Source of the DNA: Hyphomicrobiales bacterium
GTDB lineage: Bacteria; Pseudomonadota; Alphaproteobacteria; Rhizobiales; JAJFHR01
Reading direction: 5' to 3'
DNA length: 45,376 nt
Assembly: GCA_021775475.1 (NCBI GenBank)
Contig: JAJFHS010000066.1
Span: 1 to 45,376 of the forward strand
Shown here: positions 16,887 to 25,187 of the stretch, piece after piece
How the letters are laid out: each line of letters opens with the position of its first letter
How positions within the stretch are numbered: position 1 is the stretch's first letter
Program-made: the position numbers and the translations under genes
Notes under the pieces: model-generated
What the model was told of the DNA's origin: nothing
Databases searched by the model: none
The model's input: only the letters and a program-made list of their open reading frames with translations

Positions 16887-16941
16887 TAGTGTTGCCTAAA
16901 TTCAAACAACACTAAAAACAATAAGCGATTACAATCGCTTA
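16887..16941. other. Candidate oriT inverted repeats between relaxase and traF
   Basis: Two perfect inverted repeats lie close together: TAGTGTTG/CAACACTA (16887-16914, 12-base loop) and TAAGCGATT/AATCGCTTA (16922-16941, 2-base loop). They are followed by a C-rich stretch and a GTGTGTCACAC dyad. A pair of hairpins in the non-coding region immediately upstream of the relaxase gene is the usual layout of oriT in this element type. The nick site itself is not identified. Confidence 0.55.
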
Positions 16942-17014
16942 CCCCCGCCTGTGTGTCACACCTTTATCTTGCTCTCACCACTCTCAACCTCCAACCATCC
17001 CGATCCATCTCTCC

Positions 17015-17542
17015 TCATTTCTCATCAGTCCAAATGGGATGTGCTACACCGATGATCTTGGTCTTTTTAGTGACCCCAAAATAACGCCCATCAAAGGAAT
17101 TCGGGTGATCTGCGAGGAGCAAAACCTCATCATCCAAGAGCGTTCTACATCCGCACCAATGCGACATATTGCGAAGCTGATCGTCAGTTAAACGCGCCGT
17201 TACAACCACAATTCTGTTGATAATAATCGACCTGCCAAAACGACAAACACGGTCACCTGAAAGTGCAGAGACGCGCTTCAAAGCCGGAACGTTCACCGGC
17301 AAATATCGGCGTTGATCAGCGATAAGCCGAGCCCATTTTGGCAACAAAACAAACACAAGATCACCACGCGATGGTACCGTATCATTGATCACATAAAACC
17401 CGGTAGGAACACTTGGAGAAGCGTTCCAAACCAGTTTTGCCGGGAGTGCGCCCGGTATTGATGTGCCAACCAACAGAATGCCAAATGCCATTAAGAACAG
17501 TATTCGACGTGATACGGTATGTGCTGCTTTTTGCTCACTCAC
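17015..17542 (-). CDS. traF: TraF, S26-family conjugal transfer peptidase
   Basis: About 175 residues with one membrane segment (LFLMAFGILLVGTSIPGAL). Ser44 in SPSVPTGFY and Lys89 in ALKRVSALSGD form the Ser-Lys dyad of signal-peptidase-like TraF proteins, which mature and cyclise the TrbC pilin. I prefer the GTG start at 17542, which overlaps the AlpA stop (GTGAGTGA), over the upstream ATG at 17590, which would overlap AlpA by 56 bp. Neighbours are AlpA and the relaxase, as in related ICEs. Confidence 0.88.
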   Translation of the reverse strand: MSEQKAAHTVSRRILFLMAFGILLVGTSIPGALPAKLVWNASPSVPTGFYVINDTVPSRGDLVFVLLPKWARLIADQRRYLPVNVPALKRVSALSGDRVCRFGRSIIINRIVVVTARLTDDQLRNMSHWCGCRTLLDDEVLLLADHPNSFDGRYFGVTKKTKIIGVAHPIWTDEK

Positions 17543-17759
17543 CGGGTATTTCCGATGTCGATCTGCGACTGGATGCTTCACTCCATGCATTCAAATCCTC
17601 CAGTGCATAGAGCACCCGAAACCCGTGTTTGCGGTATTTCGGGCCGTTGCCATAGACCCGCATTTTGGCAAGTGTGTTGGGTTTCAAACCAAGATAATCT
17701 GCGGCTTGTTTTGAATTCAGGAACGTTGGTGTTGGTGGTGTGAGATTGTTGATGTCCAT
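17535..17759 (-). CDS. AlpA-like helix-turn-helix protein (excisionase-type)
   Basis: A 74-residue MerR/AlpA-type winged helix: FLNSKQAADYLGLKPNTLAKMR is the recognition unit, and RKHGFRVLYALEDLNAWSEA the wing and final helix. Such proteins act as excisionase or as local regulators in integrative elements. Translationally coupled to traF. Confidence 0.85.
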   Translation of the reverse strand: MDINNLTPPTPTFLNSKQAADYLGLKPNTLAKMRVYGNGPKYRKHGFRVLYALEDLNAWSEASSRRSTSEIPGE

Positions 17760-17873
17760 ATCAGTTTCCTTTCCGTTGCGACCCGTGGGTACGGGTTTCG
17801 GAATGGATACTGGCGCGGATTTAAATGGCGCGGGAGTGACGAAGATTGAAACGCAGAATACGTCACCAGCGCA

Positions 17874-18692
17874 TTAAAGGAGCTTTCGGTATCCGCCCTG
17901 CATCAATTTCAGCCCCATATTACGGCAGCGCCAAACCTGTTTCTTGAGGGCTTCATCACCACTTGCGGACCACGAAAGTCGCGTCAAACCAAGTGCCTGA
18001 AACACAAAAGCCGTGTCCCGAAGCGAGCCACCCTGTTGCACGCAATCAAGCGCAATGAGACACTTTTTACGGTATAGTTTGGTTGTTTCCGTAAGCGGTT
18101 TTTTATCACTGGAGCGCATGGATTTGAGCGCATTTCGTGTCCAAATTAACGTTTTTATATCATCATTAACCGTTGTAAACCCGTCGAGTTGAAGCTGTAA
18201 TTGTACGGGTTGAAACAAGATACTCACACCAACAACTCGCATATCAATGACAAAATTTCGAGATCGGATGATGATCTTTTGGCACCTTGGACGACATAGA
18301 ATGGCGCAACAATTTTGATCCCGAAAGAGATCAAGGTCACTGCCCAGACTTGGTTTTATACAGGTAGAAACTGCCTTAACACGATGGGTCAACGCATCCT
18401 GCGACCAGAATATATCGGCTTCCAGAGCATTGAGATCAGAGGGTACAAACGCAGACAAGCCCCATTTTCCGGATTGGCGATCATTGCCACGATCACGATA
18501 TATTTTCACGCCAGAGGCATGCGTGATGCCACGAATAGGTTTTGCGCGGCTTTCATAGTAAGCCGTTTTGTAATCAGGGTTTCGGCGCAAATACTCCCAT
18601 GCCCAATCGGTGTCTGTCAGGCCATCAGTATATGCGTAACTTCGAGCTTTCTCGGCAAATACAGCCGCAAATTTTGAAGTATTGGCATCCAC
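17874..18692 (-). CDS. DUF6499/DUF2285 element protein
   Basis: 272 residues. The N-terminus (DTDWAWEYLRRNPDYKTAY, about 23-41) is the DUF6499 'transcriptional regulator' motif. The C-terminus (about 210-272, ending GLKLMQGGYRKLL) is DUF2285. Both are seen almost only in alphaproteobacterial ICEs next to AlpA and TraF genes. The exact role is unknown; element gene control is the usual guess. Start ATG 18692. Confidence 0.75.
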   Translation of the reverse strand: MDANTSKFAAVFAEKARSYAYTDGLTDTDWAWEYLRRNPDYKTAYYESRAKPIRGITHASGVKIYRDRGNDRQSGKWGLSAFVPSDLNALEADIFWSQDALTHRVKAVSTCIKPSLGSDLDLFRDQNCCAILCRPRCQKIIIRSRNFVIDMRVVGVSILFQPVQLQLQLDGFTTVNDDIKTLIWTRNALKSMRSSDKKPLTETTKLYRKKCLIALDCVQQGGSLRDTAFVFQALGLTRLSWSASGDEALKKQVWRCRNMGLKLMQGGYRKLL

Positions 18693-18849
18693 GTTAAATG
18701 GCCTGTTCTATCCCCCTGTGAATTGATATCTTTCAAAAAACCTTACTGTCTTTGAGTTGAATTGGTGAAATCACAAATACCCCTATGCGTGTAATGAGCG
18801 GTAAACCCCCACGTACAAGACGTGAGGGCTTCGGTTTCGATTAAACAGG

Positions 18850-19173
18850 CTAGTCTCGGGGGTTCCAGATAAGCGCAAAAACGTTGTCGTCTTTCTGCCC
18901 CGCAGCTTTGCCAAGATTGGCGTAAAGTTTCTTTGGCCCGAACTCCGGCGCGGCGATTGAAAGAGAAACATACTCCTTGCCGGAACTTTCAGATTTACGG
19001 ATCCATGCGGCCCCGACTTCGATGCCTTCGGCAAAAACCCTGTAGTCTGGTTGGTTATCGCTGGTCTTGTCGGTGTTGGATGTGATGATGATTTCAGCAC
19101 GGATTGAGAGGGTTTTAAGCTCGCCTTTGTAACTTCCATCTTTGAGTTTAGTGACATGTCCGATTGCAGCCAT
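18850..19173 (-). CDS. DUF736 family protein
   Basis: 107 residues beginning MAAIGHVTKLKDGSYKGEL, the typical DUF736 start, with PDYRVFAEG and GAAWIRKSESSGKEYVSLS further on. A small beta-rich protein of unknown function that is a constant part of these ICEs. The ATG at 19173 has a GGAT ribosome site; the longer open frame upstream runs through a folded leader and is not coding. Confidence 0.88.
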   Translation of the reverse strand: MAAIGHVTKLKDGSYKGELKTLSIRAEIIITSNTDKTSDNQPDYRVFAEGIEVGAAWIRKSESSGKEYVSLSIAAPEFGPKKLYANLGKAAGQKDDNVFALIWNPRD

Positions 19174-19253
19174 GATATTTATCCTTTCATAAGATTGTGG
19201 CGGAAGACCGTCTTCCTGCCTAACGGCGAACGAATAAGACCTGGCGGATTGGC

Positions 19254-19384
19254 GGGTGCATCTTTTATGACCGAAACGCATGTGAAGGATCGGGGATGGG
19301 CAGTTTTTTGGACGCAGATTTGCGTCTTGCGCGAGGAGACGGCGCAGCCGTTGGGGAAAAAACTGTACAACACCGATTGCACCC
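19254..19384 (-). promoter_or_regulatory. Long nested hairpin leader upstream of DUF736 gene
   Basis: Nested perfect inverted repeats: GGGTGCA (19254-19260) with TGCACCC (19378-19384); ATCGG (19289) with CCGAT (19373); CAGTTTTTT (19301-19309) with AAAAAACTG (19357-19365). Inside them are GACGCA/TGCGTC (19311-19326) and TGCGC/GCGCA (19328-19346). A separate perfect dyad GGAAGAC-C-GTCTTCC is at 19202-19216. This is far more pairing than a normal leader. It ends about 80 bp before the start codon and could be a promoter active on single-stranded DNA (inference). Confidence 0.55.
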
Positions 19385-19491
19385 GACTGACAAAGGTCTC
19401 GTCTCGCCAAAGGAAGGCAGGACGGCGGGGTTTCGTTTCATACCAGTTGAAAGGAATTCTGGCTGAGATTATTTCATGTCATTGGGCATGA

Positions 19492-19845
19492 TGGAAGTTA
19501 CAAAGGTGAGCCAAAAATCTGGGTAACATAAAGCGACCCAGTCGCACCTGATTGACAAGAGTGGCGCATCTTACAAGGGGTTTTGCTGAAGGTACTGAAG
19601 TTAGTACAGGACACGACTACAATTATTGAGCACCAATAGGGTTTGCCTTTATGAAGCAGTTCAGCAACTGATTTGATTAGAACGGGAAAGTGAATGACGT
19701 ACTGTGCCTGCCTTTAGCTGACTTCCAGAAAATCATAGTCAAAGGCTACAATACTCGCAGCACTGATACCCTCACCGTAGAATGGGCGGTTGGCGGCATC
19801 CAAAATGCAATCTTTCGTAGGGTGGATTTTTGTCGACAGAGTTAT
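19492..19845. other. Stretch without recognised gene
   Basis: Only short, low-quality reading frames lie between the DUF736 leader and the hydratase operator. I see no RNA gene, insertion sequence end or strong repeat. It is probably the decayed junction where the metabolic cargo entered the backbone between DUF736 and ardC. Confidence 0.4.
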
Positions 19846-19867
19846 GTATACTGTACAGTGAGTATAC
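19846..19867. promoter_or_regulatory. 22-bp palindromic operator upstream of enoyl-CoA hydratase operon
   Basis: Half-sites GTATACT and AGTATAC around a TGTACAG core, 47 bp before the hydratase start. Its reverse complement matches the site at 26252-26273, directly in front of the TetR gene, at 21 of 22 positions. This makes the distant TetR protein the likely repressor of this operon. Confidence 0.7.
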
Positions 19868-19914
19868 CTGAATTCAAAGACCTACTATGATCTTCAAAAC
19901 AAACGGAGACCTTC

Positions 19915-20706
19915 ATGGCAAGCTTAATAAAATACGAGAATAAGGGAGCTATTGCCCTTCTTACGCTGAACCGGCCCGAAAAGCTAAACGCTCTCAACTA
20001 TGCGACAAATGATCGGTTACTCGAGTTACTTGATGTGATCGAGGTTGATCCGTCTGTCCGTGCCGTTGTTATTACCGGCGCAGGCGATAAGGCCTTTTCG
20101 GCGGGCGGTGACATTCATGAATTTACCCAAAGCGTAAAAGCGGGCGTGGACATTGCGGTCAAAGATTTCTGCAAACGCGGACAGACCATGACTGCCCGGC
20201 TGGAGGCTTTCCCAAAACCAATCATTGCTGCCGTCAACGGCATCGCCTTTGGTGGTGGCTGTGAAATCACGGAAGCCGTACATCTTGCCGTGGCAAGCGA
20301 AGACGCACTCTTTGCGAAACCGGAAATCAACATCGGAATTCCACCAACCTTCGGGGGTACGCAGCGCTTACCCCGGCTGGCGGGTCGCAAACGGGCGCTG
20401 GAACTACTTCTAACAGGGGATACTTTCTCACCTCTACGCGCTTTCGAAATGGGCCTGATCAACAAGGTTGTACCGCACGATCAATTGTTATCTGCCTCAT
20501 TTGAGCTGGCAGAAAAGATTATACGGCATTCACCCCTTGCTGCATCAAGGATTATTGCTGCCGTAACCAGAGGCATCAACACCACGATTGAAGAGGGTCT
20601 GTTAATTGAGAGGGAACAGTTTGCACGGATGGCCGCAACCAGCGACGTCCATGAGGGTCTGGGTGCCTGGATCGAGCGACGGGCTCCACAGTACACAGGA
20701 ACATAG
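19915..20706 (+). CDS. Enoyl-CoA hydratase/isomerase family protein
   Basis: A 263-residue crotonase-fold enzyme. Oxyanion-hole motifs AFSAGGDIHEF (about 61-71) and GIAFGGGCEIT are present, and the two catalytic Glu positions of hydratases are kept (GGGCE and AKPEINIG), so water addition to a 2-enoyl-CoA is likely. Substrate is unknown. It is first in a small operon with a DUF1330 gene 1 bp downstream and an ABM-type gene after it. Control by TetR through the upstream palindrome is likely. A broken copy of its 5' half lies at 26010-26201. Confidence 0.88.
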   Translation: MASLIKYENKGAIALLTLNRPEKLNALNYATNDRLLELLDVIEVDPSVRAVVITGAGDKAFSAGGDIHEFTQSVKAGVDIAVKDFCKRGQTMTARLEAFPKPIIAAVNGIAFGGGCEITEAVHLAVASEDALFAKPEINIGIPPTFGGTQRLPRLAGRKRALELLLTGDTFSPLRAFEMGLINKVVPHDQLLSASFELAEKIIRHSPLAASRIIAAVTRGINTTIEEGLLIEREQFARMAATSDVHEGLGAWIERRAPQYTGT

Positions 20707-20707
20707 A

Positions 20708-21136
20708 ATGACGGATAACCAGTTACACACCAGTTTCTCCAAAGAAACGTGGGAGAAATTCAAAGCGGCGCAGCGGTCAGGTCCAATCCATATGTTGAAC
20801 CTCATTCGGTTGCGAGAACAAGCGGAATATCACGATAGCCGCATCTCTACTGGTGCAGATGCCTACAAACGCTATAGCGACATGAGTTCGCCCGTTTTTC
20901 AAAAACTGGGCGGAAAGATTGTTTGGCGGGGTGAACACGAGCTGACCATGGTTGGTCCACACAATGAAGCCTGGGACATAGCCTTTATTGCAGAATATCC
21001 CAACGTTGAGGCTTTTCTGGAAATGATGAAAAACTCCACCTACCGAGATGCAATGAGGCATCGGCAGGCCGGTGTGCTGGATAGTAGATTGGTGAGGTTT
21101 GGCCCAGATGTCCTGGGCTTGAGCTTTGCAGGATAG
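20708..21136 (+). CDS. DUF1330-like small protein
   Basis: 142 residues with the ferredoxin-like pattern of DUF1330/dimeric alpha-beta barrel proteins: GPIHMLNLIRLREQAEY, YKRYSDMSSPVFQKLGGKIVWRGE and WDIAFIAEYPNVEAFLEMM...Y..A..HR. Function is unknown; family members occur with acyl-CoA and aromatic metabolism genes. It starts immediately after the hydratase stop, so it is co-transcribed. Confidence 0.7.
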   Translation: MTDNQLHTSFSKETWEKFKAAQRSGPIHMLNLIRLREQAEYHDSRISTGADAYKRYSDMSSPVFQKLGGKIVWRGEHELTMVGPHNEAWDIAFIAEYPNVEAFLEMMKNSTYRDAMRHRQAGVLDSRLVRFGPDVLGLSFAG

Positions 21137-21195
21137 TCGTACAACTCAGTTCGATATTGTAATGTTAAGTTACATTAATAAGAAGGGAAACCAGT

Positions 21196-21540
21196 ATGAT
21201 CGCAGTTATTTTTGAATCCTGGCCTAAGCAGGGGCGTGGTGATACGTATTTGGAAATGGGAGAAAGCATGATGTCACTTGTCGAGGGTTTCGATGGATTT
21301 ATTTCCATTGAGCGCTTTGAGAGTGTCGTGCAACCTGGAAAATTCGTTGCTTTATCGTTTTGGCGGGATGAAGCTGCGGTGACGGCCTGGCGAAATGTTG
21401 TTGAACACAGAAAGATACAGCATGGCAGCAGGCAGGCTGTCTTCGACGATTATCGACTACGTGTTGCCTCTGTAATCCGTGATTACAGCATGCAGGACCG
21501 CTCACAAGCTCCCGTTGATAGCATCAATGCACATGGATGA
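21196..21540 (+). CDS. ABM-family monooxygenase-like protein
   Basis: 114 residues of the antibiotic-biosynthesis-monooxygenase fold: MIAVIFESWPKQG, then YLEMGESMMSLVEGFDGFISIERFES and KFVALSFWRDEAAVTAWRN..EHR. Family members are cofactor-free oxygenases or simple dimeric barrels. Third gene of the hydratase operon, 59 bp after DUF1330. The pairing of two dimeric-barrel proteins with a crotonase suggests breakdown or detoxification of an unidentified organic acid (inference). Confidence 0.75.
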   Translation: MIAVIFESWPKQGRGDTYLEMGESMMSLVEGFDGFISIERFESVVQPGKFVALSFWRDEAAVTAWRNVVEHRKIQHGSRQAVFDDYRLRVASVIRDYSMQDRSQAPVDSINAHG

Positions 21541-21554
21541 ACGAAAGGACAAAC

Positions 21555-21761
21555 ATGGTGATTTCCACCCGACCAACAGCCAATGAGGATTTGACCCTAA
21601 TCTGTCAGCACAGGGTTGCGATGTTCTGCGATGGCGGGAGGCGTCAACCTTCCGAATTGAAAAAAATGGAACGCTCATTTCGTGAATGGCTGAAACCCCG
21701 TTTGAAGGATGGTACATATTTCGGGTTTATTGTCGAAGCTGAGCAACAACCACGACGATAA
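21555..21761 (+). pseudogene. N-terminal fragment of GNAT acetyltransferase
   Basis: About 68 residues: TANEDLTLICQHRVAMFCDGGR, then FREWLKPRLKDGTYFGFIVE. This is the first half of a GNAT N-acetyltransferase; the acetyl-CoA-binding part is missing. The frame ends at a stop just before unrelated resolvase sequence. ATG 21555, not 21537, gives the family-like N-terminus. Confidence 0.65.
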
Positions 21762-21827
21762 GTGAGGGACCGATAGCGGTTGCCATCAAACGCAGGGATT
21801 CAAAACCGGCAATAAACTTCCCACGGG

Positions 21828-22168
21828 TTGTTCGGGTACCCAGTGCGGATAGGAGCCTCAGTCTATGACCCAGCAGATCCTATGAGAAAGATGTTCTTCA
21901 ACATCCTCGCCACATTTGCTGAATTTGAATCCGATCTCAAACGCATGCGAACCCGCGAAGGTATGGCCATTGCCCGCGCCAAGGGAAAACTACGCAGTAA
22001 ACAGCCAAAGCTCCCGGAAAACAGCAAAAGGAGCTGATTCGTGTGCACGCCACCGGTGAATATTCCATCAGCGATTTGGCCAAGCTATTCTCAGTCTTTA
22101 GACCAGCCATTTATCGAACCTTGAAGCGTGCCCAAAATGACACTCACCATAGTGCTCTAAAAGCTTGA
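21828..22168 (+). pseudogene. Serine recombinase/resolvase remnant with frameshift
   Basis: The first frame gives IGASVYDPADPMRKMFFNIL, AEFESDLKRMRTREGM and ARAKGKLRSKQPKL, typical of the resolvase catalytic-domain end. A one-base shift near 22018 moves the rest (KELIRVHATGEYSISDLAKLF, then FRPAIYRTLKRA, the helix-turn-helix) into another frame. The N-terminal catalytic Ser region is missing. It marks a past insertion in the cargo zone. Confidence 0.75.
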
Positions 22169-22211
22169 GTGAACTTTGTAAACTTTCGCAGAAACCAGTA
22201 TTTTTACCTGA

Positions 22212-23147
22212 TTAACTTCTAGGCCTTGATACCGCAATCAAACCAGCACTGGCAATTAGGACCATGCCTGCAATCGTTGGCCAGTCAGGTATTTCCGAGA
22301 AGAAAAGGAAACCGAATAGACTGGCAAAAACCAAATAACTGTAGTCGAATGTGGCGATTATAGCTGGTGGTGCAACTTGATAAGCTGCCGCTAACCCAAT
22401 TCCAATACTGACGATCAAAATCGCAAGCACCGCGATTAACGCCCAATCGCCGAATTTCAACACCGCCCACGGACTAAATAAGAACGGTGAGATGGCGGTT
22501 TGATCTAGTGTTGGCTGCACAAACAAAACCATAAGGCTTGCCAGCAGACCAGTTGCTAACAACGCTATATTCAACGCCATTGCGAGGCCAAGCGGAGCAT
22601 GGGTTTGGCATCGACTCCGCGCCAAGATTGCGGCTAACGCATAAAAGAAACCTGCTAGTACGGGTAGTAGAGCCACAGGTGTGAACACCTCAGTTCCAAG
22701 TCGTAGAACCAAAGTTACCCCGGCCGCACCTAACGCGACTGCAACCCAACCCCTGCTATGGACTGGCTCCTTGATTAAAATGGCAGAGAGCACAGCAATG
22801 AACAAAGGTGCTGTATACATACCGCCTGCAACAACCGTCAGTGGCAATACAGGGATCGCCGCGTAGATCGTAATATACATCATCACGAGTAGGCCTGCCC
22901 TTAGCATGGCCCAACGTTCAAATGCGTCGGTCCAAACAGCAGTTCTTTTAACGCTGAAAACAGAAATAACGATAAGGATGGGAAGCGCGATCAGGGCCCG
23001 TAAAACATAAAGTTGCCATAACGATACATTGCTACTGGCCAGTTTTATGATCCCGTCTTGGAGCGCCATCAAGAACACTGCAAGCAAGATTAAAAATATG
23101 CCGAAACCAATACGCTGTGGACGCGCTTCAATTGTATTGATGACCAT
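22212..23147 (-). CDS. EamA-family (DMT) transporter
   Basis: About 311 residues with ten predicted membrane segments in two EamA repeats (for example FGIFLILLAVFLMALQDGIIKLA near the start and a second repeat from about residue 150). It probably exports a small metabolite; the substrate is unknown. ATG 23147 (MVINTIEARPQ) gives the normal short cytoplasmic start; the upstream ATG 23192 is less likely. Divergent from the LysR gene at 23248, which probably regulates it. Confidence 0.85.
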   Translation of the reverse strand: MVINTIEARPQRIGFGIFLILLAVFLMALQDGIIKLASSNVSLWQLYVLRALIALPILIVISVFSVKRTAVWTDAFERWAMLRAGLLVMMYITIYAAIPVLPLTVVAGGMYTAPLFIAVLSAILIKEPVHSRGWVAVALGAAGVTLVLRLGTEVFTPVALLPVLAGFFYALAAILARSRCQTHAPLGLAMALNIALLATGLLASLMVLFVQPTLDQTAISPFLFSPWAVLKFGDWALIAVLAILIVSIGIGLAAAYQVAPPAIIATFDYSYLVFASLFGFLFFSEIPDWPTIAGMVLIASAGLIAVSRPRS

Positions 23148-23247
23148 GACGGACTTCCCTAATACTGTTATTGGGAATATAGACAAGACCAATTCATTCA
23201 GATAGATACAGCATTCAATTCACATTAGTGAGTATAATTCATCAATC

Positions 23248-24144
23248 ATGTTTCCATCAATTTCAGACATTGAAGTTTTTCTGGCCATTGTTCGTGAGGG
23301 TTCACTGCGTGCTGCCGCAACCTCATTGGGTGTTGGAGCTTCGGCCGTCAGCCATCGGCTCAAGGCGCTGGAACAGGCTATGGGCATCGATCTTTTCGTA
23401 CGCACGACGCGTTCCATTGAGCTTACCGATGCTGGCCGTGTGTTATTACAAGGTGCGGCTCCTGCCGTCAGTCAGATGATAGAGGCAATTGAAGAGGCGC
23501 GCGAAACCGGCAACACGCGGAAAGGACTATTACGGCTTACACTTCCATGGAGTGCTTATAAGATCGCACTTGCACCAGTATTGTCCGAGTTTCAAAGCCT
23601 ATACCCAGACGTGCGGCTTGATATCTCCTTTGATGAAGCGCTCGTTGATGTGGTTCGGGGCGGCTTCCATGCTGGTATCCGGCTAGGTGACCGCTTAGCC
23701 AATGGCATGGTCGCAATCCGATTAACCCCACCATTGCGGGCCGCATACTCCGCAAATTCATCCTACCTTGATAAGCATGGAAGACCCATGCACCCACGTG
23801 ATCTACTAGGCCACAAATGTATCCGCTACCGTTTCATCAGTGCAAATCAAATTGCAGACTGGCAATTCCGTGAGGGCGAGCAGACGATCTGTATTGATCC
23901 CCCCACGACCCTTGTGTTCGACAGTTTTCAGTCAGTCGTGCAAGCAGCATCTGCGGGACATGGGATTGGTTGGTCGCTTCATGGTGTGATTGAAGGCGAA
24001 CTGGCTGCAGGTGTTTTGGAGACGGTACTTGACCCCTTTACCATAGAGCATCCACCGTTTTATCTTTATTATCCCGAACAAAATAAGCGTCTTGAGTTGC
24101 TACGCTTGTTGATCGATTTCCTTATGAAAAACCGAAACAACTGA
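23248..24144 (+). CDS. LysR-family transcriptional regulator
   Basis: 298 residues. N-terminal winged helix: ISDIEVFLAIVREGSLRAAAT, GVGASAVSHRLKALEQAMGIDLFVRTTRSIELTDAG. The effector-binding domain follows from about residue 90. Divergent to the EamA transporter with a 100-bp shared promoter region, the classic layout for a LysR activator and its target. Confidence 0.92.
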   Translation: MFPSISDIEVFLAIVREGSLRAAATSLGVGASAVSHRLKALEQAMGIDLFVRTTRSIELTDAGRVLLQGAAPAVSQMIEAIEEARETGNTRKGLLRLTLPWSAYKIALAPVLSEFQSLYPDVRLDISFDEALVDVVRGGFHAGIRLGDRLANGMVAIRLTPPLRAAYSANSSYLDKHGRPMHPRDLLGHKCIRYRFISANQIADWQFREGEQTICIDPPTTLVFDSFQSVVQAASAGHGIGWSLHGVIEGELAAGVLETVLDPFTIEHPPFYLYYPEQNKRLELLRLLIDFLMKNRNN

Positions 24145-24935
24145 TCAAGTTAATGTCTGTCTTTGGCTTCGATTTGCAAACTCAGACGCTGCTTCGACTG
24201 GCAGGTAATAGCCGCGAGAGAATGCGTTACATATTTGGCGATTGCCAATAAAGCCTCTCCAGCTGTTATCTGCGCTTGAATGAACAACGGCTTTCCTTAG
24301 CGTACTATCCTGCCCCCTACCTGAGCAAACCCCTTCTTCGGCACTCGGAATAAGTGCTCGGTTTGGTAAAGGTGCGGTTGCATCCGTGATATTGTCGGGC
24401 AGACCATCACATTGATTGGCATTGAACACGCGGTAGCGTTTCAAAAATGGAATGGGCGCAGCATCTTCGCCCGTAACCGCTGCTTTTTGCTTCACGTCCT
24501 TCGGTGTGAAGCGGTCAGCATAACACACAACCTGTCCCTGTTCGCCCTTGCGAACTGTACCACCCAGAGCTTTTGCCTGTTTGAATGTCAGCCAGTTTTG
24601 CAAGGTGTGCCCCTGTTCAATCACGACCCCCAGAGAATCAGAATATTGATACCCGAATAAGTGTTGTAGGTAGCGGAATTTTGGGGGAGACCCACAGAAC
24701 AAGCCGCATAAGAGGCATTCCAAGGTTGCACCCAAGGAAACCGTCCCTGCTCCATATCAATGATAATTCTGTCGGTAATATCTCGATAAAGATCAGGTTT
24801 TGATTTCTCGCTTTTGTAGATTTTCTGTCCCGTAGTCACACCTTTCGCATCTGGTCTACTTCCCACATTCACCCTCGGAAGCGGGGTGGGCGGCGAAATA
24901 CGAAGGTTCGTCCCGCTGGCCGAGGCGGGGTGCAT
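24145..24935 (-). pseudogene. ardC: ArdC-like antirestriction protein, frameshifted and decayed
   Basis: The N-terminal frame has LYRDITDRIIIDMEQGRFPWVQPW, GLPQNSATYNTYSGINILILWG. A one-base loss in the run of five G near 24638 shifts the rest, which continues as VVIEQGHTLQNWLTFKQAKALGGTVRKGEQG and then PFLKRYRVFNANQCDGLPD. Beyond that the zinc-protease-like C-terminus (HELGHW motif) of ArdC is gone and replaced by degraded sequence. It lies in its usual place downstream of traG-side genes and next to DUF736 genes in such ICEs, but cargo now separates it from DUF736. Confidence 0.8.
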
Positions 24936-25078
24936 CTGAAAGACCGAAAGGAGGCACGACTGGAGGACCGGTTGTGCCGATCATCACATGAGAAAAAAGT
25001 GTTCTATAGAAACCAGGTTCAGCCGGTTGCGGCACGCCGCAGCGGGACTACGCCTGAGAGCCGCCCACCTCGCGCACC
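24929..25078 (-). promoter_or_regulatory. GC-rich leader of ardC sharing a motif with the DUF736 leader
   Basis: GGTGCATCTgaaaGACCGAAA (24929-24949) matches GGTGCATCTtttatGACCGAAA (19255-19276) in front of DUF736. It is paired at a distance by GCACC (25074-25078), as in the DUF736 leader. Pairing is weaker here, consistent with decay of ardC. Confidence 0.4.
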
Positions 25079-25092
25079 GGGGGCCGATACAT

Positions 25093-25118
25093 AAAAAAAC
25101 CGCTGACTTCAGTCAGCG
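25093..25118 (-). terminator. Terminator downstream of isochorismatase-like gene
   Basis: On the minus strand, CGCTGACT, two bases, AGTCAGCG followed by GTTTTTTT: a perfect 8-bp stem with a T run, 70 bp after the 25188 stop. Confidence 0.85.
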
Positions 25119-25187
25119 ACAATTGAGCAAACGCAGTGCACTACAATATTTTCAGGCATTGATACCAAACGGCCAAACCCTATCAGC

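Noticed and set aside
19156..19491. 111-codon plus-strand frame opposite the DUF736 leader
   Set aside because: The sequence is a set of inverted repeats, its composition is unlike protein, and the frame overlaps the DUF736 start; better explained as a folded leader.
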